DNA of 64,000 nt from Bryobacteraceae bacterium. GTDB lineage: Bacteria; Acidobacteriota; Terriglobia; Bryobacterales; Bryobacteraceae. The DNA is taken from NCBI GenBank assembly GCA_025055455.1, contig JANWXD010000003.1, forward strand, positions 124,001 to 188,000. Direction: 5' to 3'. The notes beneath the pieces were generated by a model. It was not told the origin of the DNA, made no database searches, and was given only the letters and a program-made list of their open reading frames with translations. The position numbers were made by a program, and so were the translations under genes. This document shows, one piece after another, positions 8,982 to 16,964 of the stretch (position 1 is its first letter; each line of letters starts with the position of its first letter).

Positions 8982-9665
8982 ATGGGGCAACACCTTCTGA
9001 TCGACGCCGACGACACGCTGTGGGAGAACAACATTTACTTCGAGCGGGCCATCCAGGAATTCGTTCGATTGCTGGACCACCCGCAGCTGCAGCCGGCCGA
9101 GATCCGCGCGGTGCTGGACCAGATCGAGCACGCCAACCGCAAAACCCATGGCTACGGCTCGCGGGGGTTCGTCCGCAATTTGCGGGAGTGCTATCTGCGC
9201 CTGACGCCTCGCGGCGTGCGGCCGGAGGATCTGGAAGCGATCGAGGCCATCGGTGAGCGCCTGACCCACCACCCGATCGACGTCCTCGAAGGCGTGCCCG
9301 AGACGCTGGCGTACTTGGCCGAGCGGCACTGGCTCGTGCTCCTCACTAAGGGGGATCCCGAAGAGCAGCACGGCAAACTCAAGCGCTCGGGCCTGGCGCC
9401 GTACTTCTCGCGCACCATCGTGGCGCGCGAAAAAGACGTGCAGACCTACCGGGAGCTGATCGGAGAACTGCGGCTCGTCCCGGAGCGGACGTGGATGGTG
9501 GGCAACTCGCCTCGCTCGGACATCAACCCCGCGCTACAAGCCGGTTTGCGCGCGGTCTACATTCCCCACCCGCACACCTGGCATCTGGAGCACGAGGAGA
9601 TTCGCGATGGCGACGGGCGCGTGCTGCAACTGGCTCGCTTCGCGCAATTGCGGGAACATTTCTAG
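8982..9665 (+). CDS. HAD-superfamily hydrolase
   Basis: A 227-residue phosphatase-like protein. I placed the start at the ATG before GQHLLIDADDTLW, which brings HAD motif I (DxDxT as DADDT) to residues 8-12; longer in-frame extensions overlap the divergent SDR gene. Motif II is VLLTKGDPEE (the Thr), motif III the Lys in AREKDVQTY, and motif IV MVGNSPRSDINPA. The cap between motifs I and II is helical (C1 type). Substrates of such enzymes are small phosphorylated metabolites; none can be assigned. The divergent intergenic region has an AT-rich GATAATAGTAAC at about 8930-8941 that could hold -10 elements for both directions. Confidence 0.85.
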   Translation: MGQHLLIDADDTLWENNIYFERAIQEFVRLLDHPQLQPAEIRAVLDQIEHANRKTHGYGSRGFVRNLRECYLRLTPRGVRPEDLEAIEAIGERLTHHPIDVLEGVPETLAYLAERHWLVLLTKGDPEEQHGKLKRSGLAPYFSRTIVAREKDVQTYRELIGELRLVPERTWMVGNSPRSDINPALQAGLRAVYIPHPHTWHLEHEEIRDGDGRVLQLARFAQLREHF

Positions 9666-9700
9666 CTCGCCACGGCACCGCCCGCCCATCTCGGTCTTCC

Positions 9701-10957
9701 TTAGGGGCACTCCCCGCGGACCAGATCCGGGTACGTCTCCCGGGCACGGATGATGCGCCACTGGCTCCCGTCGACCAGGATCTCCGGCGGCCGCGGCCGC
9801 GAGTTGTAGTTCGAGGCCAGCACGAAGCCGTAGGCGCCCGCGGTCCACACGGCCAGCAGATCCCCCGGAAGCACATCGTCCAATTCCCGGTCCAGTGCCA
9901 GAAAGTCGCCCGACTCGCAGACCGGCCCGACCACGTCGGCGCGGATGCGTCCCCGAGCGGCGCGGCGCACCGGCAGAATCTCGTGATGCGACCGATACAA
10001 CGAGGGCCGCAGCAGGTCGTTCATAGCCGCGTCTACCACCACGAACTCCCGCGACTGGGTGCGCTTCCGGTACAGAACCCGCGTCAACAATACTCCCGCT
10101 TCCCCCACGATGGAGCGGCCGGGCTCCAGCAGAACCAGCAGACCCTGCCCTTCCATGCGGCGGCGGATTTCGGCGGCGAATTGGCGGATGTCGGGCGCTC
10201 GGTCTTCGGGGCGGTAGCGGACGCCCAGCCCGCCGCCCAGGTCCAGGTGCCGGATGGGAATGCCTTTCTTTCGGAGGCGGTGGGCCAGTTCCAGCATCCG
10301 GTCCGCGGCCTCGAGCAAGGGAGTGGGCTCGAGAATCTGCGAGCCGATGTGACAGCCCACCCCTTCGGTCGCCAGGTGACGGAACGCTTGAGCACGCTCG
10401 TAGACGCCTTCGACTTCCGTGATATCGATGCCGAACTTGTGCTCGCGCAAGCCGGTCGAGATATAGGGGTGCGCTCCCGCGTCAACGTTTGGATTGACAC
10501 GGAGCGAAACGCAGGCCTTCACGCCCCGGCGGGCGGCCAAGTCGTCGACGAGGGCCAGCTCCGCCTCCGACTCGCAGTTGAAGGCAAAGATCCCGGCGTC
10601 GAGCGCGTACTCGACCTCCTCGGCCGTCTTACCCACCCCCGAGAAAACCACCCCGGAGGGATCGCCCCCCGCCTTGAGCACCCGGAACAGTTCCCCACCC
10701 GAGACGATGTCGAAACCCGCGCCGGCGCGCGCCAGCAGCGACAGAACATGGACGTTCGAATTGGCCTTGACCGAGTAACAGATCCGGTGAGGCAGGTCTC
10801 CCAGCCCCTCGTCATAGTCCCGAAAGCGCTCGAGGATCGCCCGTCGGGAGTAGACATAACAGGGCGTGCCCGCACGGGCGGCGATGTCGGCCACGGCCGT
10901 CTCTTCGCAGAACAGAGCGCCGTCACGATAGTGGAAGACTCCGGAGGGTTCCAGCAT
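9701..10957 (-). CDS. lysA: Diaminopimelate decarboxylase
   Basis: A 418-residue PLP enzyme of fold type III that decarboxylates meso-diaminopimelate to lysine. The start at 10957 gives the usual N-terminus MLEPSGVFHYRDG. The PLP lysine is in ICYSVKANSNVHVL (about residue 60). The phosphate-binding HLDLGGGLGVRY, the EPGRSIVGEAG stretch, and the C-terminal GPVCESGDFLA and GAYGFVLASNYNSRPRPPEIL are all present. It overlaps the phosphatase gene upstream by one nucleotide (TGATG), so the two are probably coupled. I see no lysine riboswitch before it, as expected for an internal operon gene. Confidence 0.95.
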   Translation of the reverse strand: MLEPSGVFHYRDGALFCEETAVADIAARAGTPCYVYSRRAILERFRDYDEGLGDLPHRICYSVKANSNVHVLSLLARAGAGFDIVSGGELFRVLKAGGDPSGVVFSGVGKTAEEVEYALDAGIFAFNCESEAELALVDDLAARRGVKACVSLRVNPNVDAGAHPYISTGLREHKFGIDITEVEGVYERAQAFRHLATEGVGCHIGSQILEPTPLLEAADRMLELAHRLRKKGIPIRHLDLGGGLGVRYRPEDRAPDIRQFAAEIRRRMEGQGLLVLLEPGRSIVGEAGVLLTRVLYRKRTQSREFVVVDAAMNDLLRPSLYRSHHEILPVRRAARGRIRADVVGPVCESGDFLALDRELDDVLPGDLLAVWTAGAYGFVLASNYNSRPRPPEILVDGSQWRIIRARETYPDLVRGECP

Positions 10958-12708
10958 CAAGCCACCTTGAGGACCAGCAGCGTCTGATCGTCGGAGATTT
11001 GGTTTCCCCCGGCGAACGCGTCCAAGCTGGCAAAAACCGCTTCCACCACCCGGGCCGGCGGCTCGTGCCAGTTCTGCTGCAGCACTTCGAGGAAACGCCG
11101 CTTGCCGTATTCCTCCCCGGCGGGGTTCTGCTGGTCCAGAACGCCGTCCGAGTAAATCACCACCAGATCGCCAGGCTGGCTGCAAATCGCGATTTCTTCG
11201 TACTCCTGGCCTTCCAGAAGCCCCAGCGGGATGCCCTCGGCCCGAGGCTTCAGAATCTCGCCCTCGCGGCAAATCAGCGGGGGGAAGCTGCCGGCGTTGG
11301 CCATCGTCAGCTCGCGGCGCGAAGGCTCCCACAGCAGCACCAGCAGGGTGACGTAACGGGCGTCCACGCGCCGTTCGATCAGCGCCTGATTGAGGGCTTG
11401 CATCAGGCGGGCCGGCCGGCAAGTCTGTTGCGCTAGGGTTCGCAGCAGCCCGCTGACCAGGGCGCCGTAGAGCGCCGCTGGCGCGCCCTTGCCGCTGACG
11501 TCGCCAGCGGCCACCAGCACGTGTTCGTGGTCGTGGACGAAGAAGTCGTACAGATCCCCGCTGATCTGACGCGCCGGTCGCAAGCCGACGGCCGTTTCCA
11601 GACCCGGGATGTGCGGCGCCTCCTTGGGCAGCAGCACGAGCTGGAGCTCGCGCGCAGCGGCCAGGTCCTGCTCCATACGGCGTTCGCGCTCGGCCAGCTC
11701 TTCGTACAGGCGCGCGTTTTCCACCGAATTGGCCACCTGCGGCGCCAGGAGCGACAGGGTGCGGACGTGATCCTCGGTGAAAAAGCCGATGCGCTCGCTT
11801 TCCAGGTCCATCACGCCGATCACCCGGTCCCGGGCGATCAACGGCACGGCGACCTCCGAGCGGATGTCCGGGTGCGAAGGGATGTAGCGCGGGTCGGCGA
11901 GCGTGTCGTCCACCTTGATGACCTGCCGCGTCGCCACGGCCGCTCCCGTGATTCCTTTGCCCAGGGGGATGTTGTCCAGGCGCGCCCGCTCGTCGTAGCG
12001 GTAGCTGAAGCGGTGCCGCAGCAGCCCCTGCTGCTCGTCCACGAGCAGCACGCTGAAGGAATCATATGGAATCAGCAAGCGCACCGCGTCGGCGATGCGG
12101 CCCAGCAACTCGTCCAAGCTCAGGGTGGAGGAGAACTCCTGCGACAATCGCGCCAGCGTGCGCAGAGTGCGGTTCTGCCGCTCCACGCGCCGGTACAGCC
12201 GGGCGTTGTCGATAGCCGCGGCCACGCGCGAGGCGATCAGGCGCAGCATGGAGCGCTCGTACTCGCCGTAAGCGTTCAGACGGGTCGACTGGATGTCGAT
12301 GACGCCCACCAGCTTGTTGCGAGTCACCATGGGCACGGCCAGCTCCGACCGCACGGCGTCCACCGCATTCAGGTAGCGAGGATCCTTGCGCACGTCCCCC
12401 ACCAACACCGGCTGGCGCAGGGCGGCCGCCGCGCCGGTGAGGCCTTCCCCGAGGGGGATTCGCAAATTCCGCACGACCTCGTCTCGGTGACCGATGGCGT
12501 AGCGGATCCGCAAGTCGTTGCTCTTTTCGCTGTAGAGCAAGATCGCGAACAGTTCGTAGGGGATCACTTTGCGCACGATGCTGGCCACGTTGGCCAGCAG
12601 CCGATCCAGATCCAGCGTCTCGGAGGTGACGTCGGCCACCTCGAGCAGAAAGTCCAGCAGTTCGGAGCGTTGCCGGAAGCGAACCACGGCCTGGACGGAG
12701 TCCGTCAT
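10957..12708 (-). CDS. GAF-GAF-SpoIIE PP2C-type serine phosphatase
   Basis: A 583-residue cytoplasmic regulator. Two GAF domains lie at about 15-165 and 185-340; they are clear duplicates (VRKVIPYELFAILLYSE against VRLLIPYDSFSVLLVDE, and IPLGEGLTGAAA against IPLGKGITGAAV). A short helix (RERRMEQDLAAARELQLVLLP) links to the SpoIIE/PP2C phosphatase domain at about 375-583, where ISGDLYDFF, VAAGDVSGKGAPAAL and VIYSDGVLDQQN supply the metal-binding Asp and Gly residues. Such proteins dephosphorylate anti-sigma-factor antagonists in partner-switching cascades. No anti-anti-sigma gene is nearby. Its overlap with lysA and its spacing of 10 nt from deoC suggest one transcript. Confidence 0.92.
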   Translation of the reverse strand: MTDSVQAVVRFRQRSELLDFLLEVADVTSETLDLDRLLANVASIVRKVIPYELFAILLYSEKSNDLRIRYAIGHRDEVVRNLRIPLGEGLTGAAAALRQPVLVGDVRKDPRYLNAVDAVRSELAVPMVTRNKLVGVIDIQSTRLNAYGEYERSMLRLIASRVAAAIDNARLYRRVERQNRTLRTLARLSQEFSSTLSLDELLGRIADAVRLLIPYDSFSVLLVDEQQGLLRHRFSYRYDERARLDNIPLGKGITGAAVATRQVIKVDDTLADPRYIPSHPDIRSEVAVPLIARDRVIGVMDLESERIGFFTEDHVRTLSLLAPQVANSVENARLYEELAERERRMEQDLAAARELQLVLLPKEAPHIPGLETAVGLRPARQISGDLYDFFVHDHEHVLVAAGDVSGKGAPAALYGALVSGLLRTLAQQTCRPARLMQALNQALIERRVDARYVTLLVLLWEPSRRELTMANAGSFPPLICREGEILKPRAEGIPLGLLEGQEYEEIAICSQPGDLVVIYSDGVLDQQNPAGEEYGKRRFLEVLQQNWHEPPARVVEAVFASLDAFAGGNQISDDQTLLVLKVA

Positions 12709-12718
12709 GCGCGACCGA

Positions 12719-13588
12719 TCAAGCGGCGGCCTCGACGATCCGTACGCTGGCGCTGGCGCCGATCCGCGTGGCGCCTGCTGCCACCATGCGGCGCAAGTCC
12801 TCCAAAGTCCGGATGCCGCCGGCGGCTTTGACGCCGACCTCCGGCCCCACGACTTGGCGCATCAGCGCCACGTCCTGGACCGTGGCCCCTCCAGGGCCGA
12901 AACCGGTGGAGGTCTTGACGAAATCGGCGCCCGCTAGGCGCGCGAGCACGCAGGCGATCACCTTCTGGCGGTCATCGAGTAAAGCAGTCTCCAGAATCAC
13001 TTTCACGAGTGCTCCAGCGCGGTGGCAGATCTCGACCACCGACTGAATGTCGGTTTTGACCGCGTCGTAGTCTCCCGAGCGGAGTGCGCCGATGTTGATC
13101 ACCATGTCCACTTCCGTCGCGCCGGTGCGAACCGCCGCTTCCGCCTCGGCGCGCTTGATCTCGGTCATGGCCGCCCCCAGGGGAAAGCCCGCCACGGTGC
13201 AGACCTTGACCGACGTGCCTCGGAGCGCCTCCGCCGCCAGTGGCACCCAATAGGGGTTCACGCACACGCTGGCGAAGCCGTACTGGCGGGCTTCGGCGCA
13301 CAGGCGCAGGATGTCGCTCCGCGTGGCCTCCGGACGCAGCAGCGTGTGGTCGATCAAGGCGGCGATGGAGGGCTGGGCGCGGGCCACTGCCGGGCAACAG
13401 GAAACGCGCCCGGCGCCCGCGGCCACCACGCGACAGACCTTGTCGGCGCAGACGGCGGCGTCTCCTTCACCGCACTGCTGGCAGCAGGCGCCCGAGTCGG
13501 CTGCGGCCACGGCGGGCGCCTTGCCCAGCCGGGCAAGAATCTCCTCGCCGATGGCGGCTACGAGTCGCTGGAGTTCGGGCTCTTCCAA
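12719..13588 (-). CDS. deoC: Deoxyribose-phosphate aldolase with N-terminal helix and Cys-rich extension
   Basis: About 289 residues, roughly 60 longer than common DeoC. The class I aldolase core starts at [19 protein letters not shown]; the Schiff-base lysine region is [16 protein letters not shown], the second lysine is in [11 protein letters not shown], and [11 protein letters not shown] supplies a core Asp. Ahead of the core come a predicted amphipathic helix ([18 protein letters not shown]), a short linker ([12 protein letters not shown]) and a segment with seven cysteines (ACCQQC, VCADKVC, VSCCP). A helix plus linker is the form of an encapsulation peptide for bacterial microcompartment cargo. 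The start is a likely TTG at 13588 overlapping the rpiB end by 31 nt; it is uncertain, as the ribosome site is weak. Confidence 0.85.
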   Translation of the reverse strand: MEEPELQRLVAAIGEEILARLGKAPAVAAADSGACCQQCGEGDAAVCADKVCRVVAAGAGRVSCCPAVARAQPSIAALIDHTLLRPEATRSDILRLCAEARQYGFASVCVNPYWVPLAAEALRGTSVKVCTVAGFPLGAAMTEIKRAEAEAAVRTGATEVDMVINIGALRSGDYDAVKTDIQSVVEICHRAGALVKVILETALLDDRQKVIACVLARLAGADFVKTSTGFGPGGATVQDVALMRQVVGPEVGVKAAGGIRTLEDLRRMVAAGATRIGASASVRIVEAAA

Positions 13589-14196
13589 GTTCGATACCGC
13601 TCGTCGAGTTCGGCAATTTTCTGAACCCGGGCGGTGTGACGGCCGCCGGCGAACGGTGTGGCCAGCCAAGTCCGGAGCACTTCTTCCGCCTGACTCACGG
13701 TGAGGCAGCAGCCTCCCAGCGTCAGCACATTGGCGTCGTTGTGCTCCCGGCTGCTGCGGGCTGAAGCCTTATCATAGCACGGCGCCGCGCGGATGCCCGG
13801 AACCTTGTTCGCCGCGATGGCGGAACCGGTGCCCGCTCCGTCTACGATAATGCCTCGGGCCGCGCGGCCGGCCGCCACGAGCTCCGCCACCCGCGCGGCA
13901 ATCTCCGGATAATCCGCCGGCGACTCGTCATAGACCCCCACATCCCGAACCACGTAGCCGCAGTCTTCAACCACCGGTTTCAACGCTTCTTTGAGGCGGA
14001 AACCGGCGTGATCGGCGCCCAGGATGACCGTTCGTTCCGGGGGAGCGAGGCCGGAGAGTTCGTGCGGGTCGACCTCGACGATCGCTACCCCGCGCTGTTG
14101 CGCTAACTCGCGCGCCGCCGGAGTGACGATCGTCCCCGTGGCGATGCGTAGCTCACCGGACGGCGGCACGTCGCGGCTGGTCACCACGGGCGGCAT
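13558..14196 (-). CDS. rpiB: RpiB/LacAB-type sugar-phosphate isomerase, microcompartment-type variant
   Basis: A 212-residue isomerase; standard RpiB has about 150 residues. The core begins at [17 protein letters not shown] (about 53-69) and includes [26 protein letters not shown] and [14 protein letters not shown]. The usual catalytic Cys of the CGTG loop is Asp here ([16 protein letters not shown], about 117-132), as I recall for LacA and microcompartment-linked members. The first 50 residues contain [23 protein letters not shown], a segment resembling ones seen at the ends of microcompartment enzymes. The gene is followed directly by deoC. The substrate may be a sugar phosphate other than ribose 5-phosphate. 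Confidence 0.88.
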   Translation of the reverse strand: MPPVVTSRDVPPSGELRIATGTIVTPAARELAQQRGVAIVEVDPHELSGLAPPERTVILGADHAGFRLKEALKPVVEDCGYVVRDVGVYDESPADYPEIAARVAELVAAGRAARGIIVDGAGTGSAIAANKVPGIRAAPCYDKASARSSREHNDANVLTLGGCCLTVSQAEEVLRTWLATPFAGGRHTARVQKIAELDERYRTWKSPNSSDS

Positions 14197-14479
14197 GGAA
14201 GCACCATTCTAGCCGATCCGCTGCTCCTGACCCTCTCGACCTTGGAGGCGCTGCCAATTCCTTGGCCATCCTTGCCCTCAACTGCGCCGCGGGTCTTGCC
14301 GTGCAGTTGAGCCACGCCTGCCTGCGTACGGGTCTCACGCTCGCTTCGCTCGCGGCCGTGCCGCTAGGGCTCCAGTCTGGGCTGCACCTGCTGTCACGCA
14401 TCCCGCCGACTCCCGCAGGCAGGCCTCGCGGCGGCCCACGCTCGGGTGCCCCAGACGAGCAGAACACGTGCGAGTGTCG
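14197..14479. other. Gene-free stretch with a long inverted repeat
   Basis: This stretch between rpiB and the terminator of the small secreted gene has no convincing coding frame. It contains a perfect 11-bp inverted repeat (14316-14326 and 14414-14424, key bases GCCTGCCTGCG) enclosing about 87 nt, with a second nested pair GTGCAG (from 14301) and CTGCAC (about 14382). It could be an RNA structure, a repeat element, or simply the rpiB promoter region. I recognise no known RNA family. Confidence 0.45.
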
Positions 14480-14528
14480 AAAAACAAAGCGGGCCCGGCA
14501 GTCGGAACCCTGCCGCTCCCGGACCCGC
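14480..14528 (-). terminator. Rho-independent terminator of the small secreted protein gene
   Basis: On the minus strand, arms GCGGGTCCGG (14528-14519) and CCGGGCCCGC (14498-14489) pair over 10 bp with one G-U wobble, and the loop can add an inner CGGCAG/CTGCCG stem. They are followed at once by a T-rich run (TTTGTTTTT, 14488-14480). It lies 30 nt past the stop of the gene at 14558-14746, so it ends that transcript alone. Confidence 0.85.
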
Positions 14529-14557
14529 GCCAAAAACCAGGAGAAAAACAAACCGAA

Positions 14558-14746
14558 TTAAGGAGTCTTCTTTTCCTCTTTCGTTTCTTTCTTCTCCTTT
14601 GTTTCTTTCTTCTCGGCCTTCTTTGCCTCCTTGGCCGGCTTGCCGGTCTGCTGTTGCTCCTGGGCGGTCGTTTGCGTCTGCGAAGTGGCAAACGTCGCCG
14701 GAACCATCAGCCCAGCCAAGGCCAGCAACATCAGCAACTTCTTCAT
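14558..14746 (-). CDS. Small secreted Lys/Glu-rich low-complexity protein
   Basis: A 62-residue protein. Its signal peptide is MKKLLMLLALAGLMVPATFA, with a likely signal peptidase I site after TFA. The mature 40-odd residues are almost only Lys, Glu, Thr, Gln and Ala (repeats such as KKETKEKKETKEEKK), so it is probably disordered or a charged helix. A strong ribosome site AAGGAGGTG sits 7 nt before the ATG, and a strong terminator follows, which marks it as an independently expressed real gene in spite of its size. Function unknown: a polyampholyte in the periplasm or cell envelope is all that can be said. Confidence 0.8.
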   Translation of the reverse strand: MKKLLMLLALAGLMVPATFATSQTQTTAQEQQQTGKPAKEAKKAEKKETKEKKETKEEKKTP

Positions 14747-14969
14747 GAATCACACCTCCTTGCGGCGGACGCCTATGTTTGGCTCCGCCACTTACAATCT
14801 TGCGGCGATCGGGGACGAAAAGCGAATAGCCCGCCGAGGCTAGAAGTCGCGCCGAAATGAGGGTATAGCTTCGGAGGTCCTCCAGAACCCGGCGCTGGGG
14901 GCCTCACTAGCATAGTCAGGCTATAGATTCGCAGCAGCTTCCCGGGGGAAACTAAGAACTAGGGTCCTC

Positions 14970-16355
14970 ATGTTAGATGCCTTGGCGCGGCTAGCCGCCG
15001 GCCTGCGGAGGAGCGCCTTCCGGCCGGCCTCCCAGTTACGCGAGGTTACCCCGCGCACCATCCTGCGCGTGCTGCTGGCGGGGTTCACGCTGGTGATCCT
15101 GTTGCTGCTCGTCGCGGGCTACTTCTCCGTGCGGAGCATCCGTTCTATCCGCGAAAACGCCGCCACGGTGGTGAACGAGCAGGCGGAGACCAGCCGGCTG
15201 ATCGAGGAGGTGCGCCGCGGGCAACTCGCCTTGAACGCCGTGCTGTACAACTTAGCGCGCGGCCCGGAATCGGTGGACCGGGACGAGATCCTCTCGCAGC
15301 TCAAAGCGACCTCGAACAATGTACAGCAGATTCTCGAAGAAACGAAGGGCACGCTGGAAGAGAAGCTCGGCCAGGAGCTGCGTCAGGCCACCGAAGCCTT
15401 CACCGCCGAAGCGACGCGCTTGCTGGCCCAGGAGGCTCCTACCACCCTGCTCTCGCGGGACTTGATCCGAAGGCACCAGCAGGTGCTTCAAATCGTAACC
15501 CGCCTGATGGCGTCGAGTCACGACAAAGCGCAAACGGCTCAGCAGATGATCGATCAGCAGTCCCGGCAACTTTTTGCCCGTTCCTTTACGCTGCTAGGCG
15601 CCTGCCTGGCCCTGGCGGCGATTTTTGCCCTGGCGACGGTCCGCCTGGCCTCGGACCTGTTGCGCAAGATGGAGTGGCAGGCCAGCGAACTGAGTCGCGT
15701 GTCCTGGCATCTGATGCAGCATCAGGAGACCACGGCGCGGCGCTTCTCGCATGAGTTGCACGATGAGCTCGGCCAGGCGCTGACCGCGGTCAAGGCGAAC
15801 TTGGTTCCCCTGGCGGCACAGGGCGCCGGTTCGCCGGCGGTGGAGGATTGTATCCGTCTGGTGGACGAAGCGCTCCGCAACGTGCGGGAGCTGTCCCATC
15901 TTCTGCGTCCCATCATTCTGGACGATTTCGGTCTGGATGCCGGTCTGCGGTGGCTTGCCGAGCGCTTCGCCCAGCGCACGGGCATCGAGGTCGAATATTC
16001 TTCGACGTTTGCCGAGAGGCTCGCCGACGAGACCGAGACGCACCTATTCCGCATTGCCCAGGAGGCTTTGACCAACGTGGCGCGCCACGCCGGAGCCACG
16101 AAGGTCAAAATGGAACTTGCGGCCCAGGGGGGCGAGCTGCGCCTAACGATCCGCGACAACGGCCGCGGCCTGCCCGAGACGACGGCGGCGGAGGCCGGCA
16201 TGGGCATGACCGGCATGCGGGCGCGGGCGCGCAGCGCCGGCGGGGAACTGCGCGTCCTTTCCGCCCCAGGAGCGGGGGTGCAGATCGAGGCTCGCGTGCC
16301 GCTGAAGGCTGTTCGTCATGAGCAACCGGAAGATTCGCATCTTGCTCGCCGATGA
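14970..16355 (+). CDS. NarL-type sensor histidine kinase (HisKA_3)
   Basis: A 461-residue inner-membrane kinase. TM1 is at about residues 31-52 (TILRVLLAGFTLVILLLLVAGY), a largely helical periplasmic domain at about 53-205, and TM2 at about 207-228 (FTLLGACLALAAIFALATV). The dimerisation/phosphoacceptor motif is RRFSHELHDELGQALTAVK with His near 260. The HATPase domain has ALTNVARHAGA (N box), RDNGRGLP (G1) and GMGMTGMRARARSAGGEL (G2). The periplasmic part has a four-helix-bundle look, as in methyl-accepting sensors, but the ligand is unknown. It overlaps the response regulator gene by 38 nt. Confidence 0.93.
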   Translation: MLDALARLAAGLRRSAFRPASQLREVTPRTILRVLLAGFTLVILLLLVAGYFSVRSIRSIRENAATVVNEQAETSRLIEEVRRGQLALNAVLYNLARGPESVDRDEILSQLKATSNNVQQILEETKGTLEEKLGQELRQATEAFTAEATRLLAQEAPTTLLSRDLIRRHQQVLQIVTRLMASSHDKAQTAQQMIDQQSRQLFARSFTLLGACLALAAIFALATVRLASDLLRKMEWQASELSRVSWHLMQHQETTARRFSHELHDELGQALTAVKANLVPLAAQGAGSPAVEDCIRLVDEALRNVRELSHLLRPIILDDFGLDAGLRWLAERFAQRTGIEVEYSSTFAERLADETETHLFRIAQEALTNVARHAGATKVKMELAAQGGELRLTIRDNGRGLPETTAAEAGMGMTGMRARARSAGGELRVLSAPGAGVQIEARVPLKAVRHEQPEDSHLARR

Positions 16356-16959
16356 CCACGCCTTGGTGCGGCAAGGTTTCCGGCTGATGCTGGAGACGCA
16401 GCCGGATATGGAGGTGGTAGGCGAGGCCTCCAACGGCCGCGAGGCGCTCGAGCTGGCGCAGAACTTGCATCCGGACGTAGTGATCATGGACGTGGGCATG
16501 CCGGAAATGGGCGGCATCGAAGCCACCCGCCGCCTGGCGGCCGCGTTGCCGCGGACAGCCGTGCTGGCCTTGAGTATGCACAAGGATTCGGTCTATGTGC
16601 GCGAGATTCTGCGAGTGGGCGCCCGCGGCTATCTGCTCAAGGATGCCTTCGACCGCGACCTGCTCACGGCCGTACGCGCCGTGGCCCGGGGAGAGGGATA
16701 CTTGAGCCCCGCCGTCTCCGAGGCCGTCCTCAGCGACTATCGCCGGAGCGTCTCCGATCCCCTGGACCTGCTCACCAGCCGCGAGCGCGAGGTCTTGCAG
16801 CTCCTGGCGGAGGGCAAGACGAACAAAGAGATCGCGACGCTGCTCAACCTGAGTGTGTATACCGTGGACGCACACCGGGGCCGCCTCATGGAAAAGCTCA
16901 ATCTGCACAGCATCGGCGAGATCGTGCGCTTCGCGCTGCGCCACGGACTGATCGACTGA
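16318..16959 (+). CDS. NarL/FixJ-family response regulator
   Basis: A 213-residue partner of the kinase just upstream, with which it overlaps by 38 nt. The receiver domain (1-125) has the acidic pair in LLADDHALVRQGF, the phosphoacceptor Asp in VVIMDVGMPEMGG (about 58), the Thr/Ser switch position in LALSMHKD and the Lys in YLLKDAF. The C-terminal LuxR-type HTH is LTSREREVLQLLAEGKTNKEI followed by LSVYTVDAHRG (about 150-190). It should bind promoter DNA when phosphorylated. No target gene is evident; the closest downstream genes are on the opposite strand. Confidence 0.95.
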   Translation: MSNRKIRILLADDHALVRQGFRLMLETQPDMEVVGEASNGREALELAQNLHPDVVIMDVGMPEMGGIEATRRLAAALPRTAVLALSMHKDSVYVREILRVGARGYLLKDAFDRDLLTAVRAVARGEGYLSPAVSEAVLSDYRRSVSDPLDLLTSREREVLQLLAEGKTNKEIATLLNLSVYTVDAHRGRLMEKLNLHSIGEIVRFALRHGLID

Positions 16960-16964
16960 AGCCT

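Noticed and set aside
10958-10990. Lysine riboswitch before lysA
   Set aside because: lysA overlaps the upstream gene by one base, leaving no leader.
11521-12831. 436-codon open frame opposite the SpoIIE phosphatase
   Set aside because: His/Arg/Gln-rich antisense shadow without recognisable motifs; the minus strand carries conserved GAF and SpoIIE domains.
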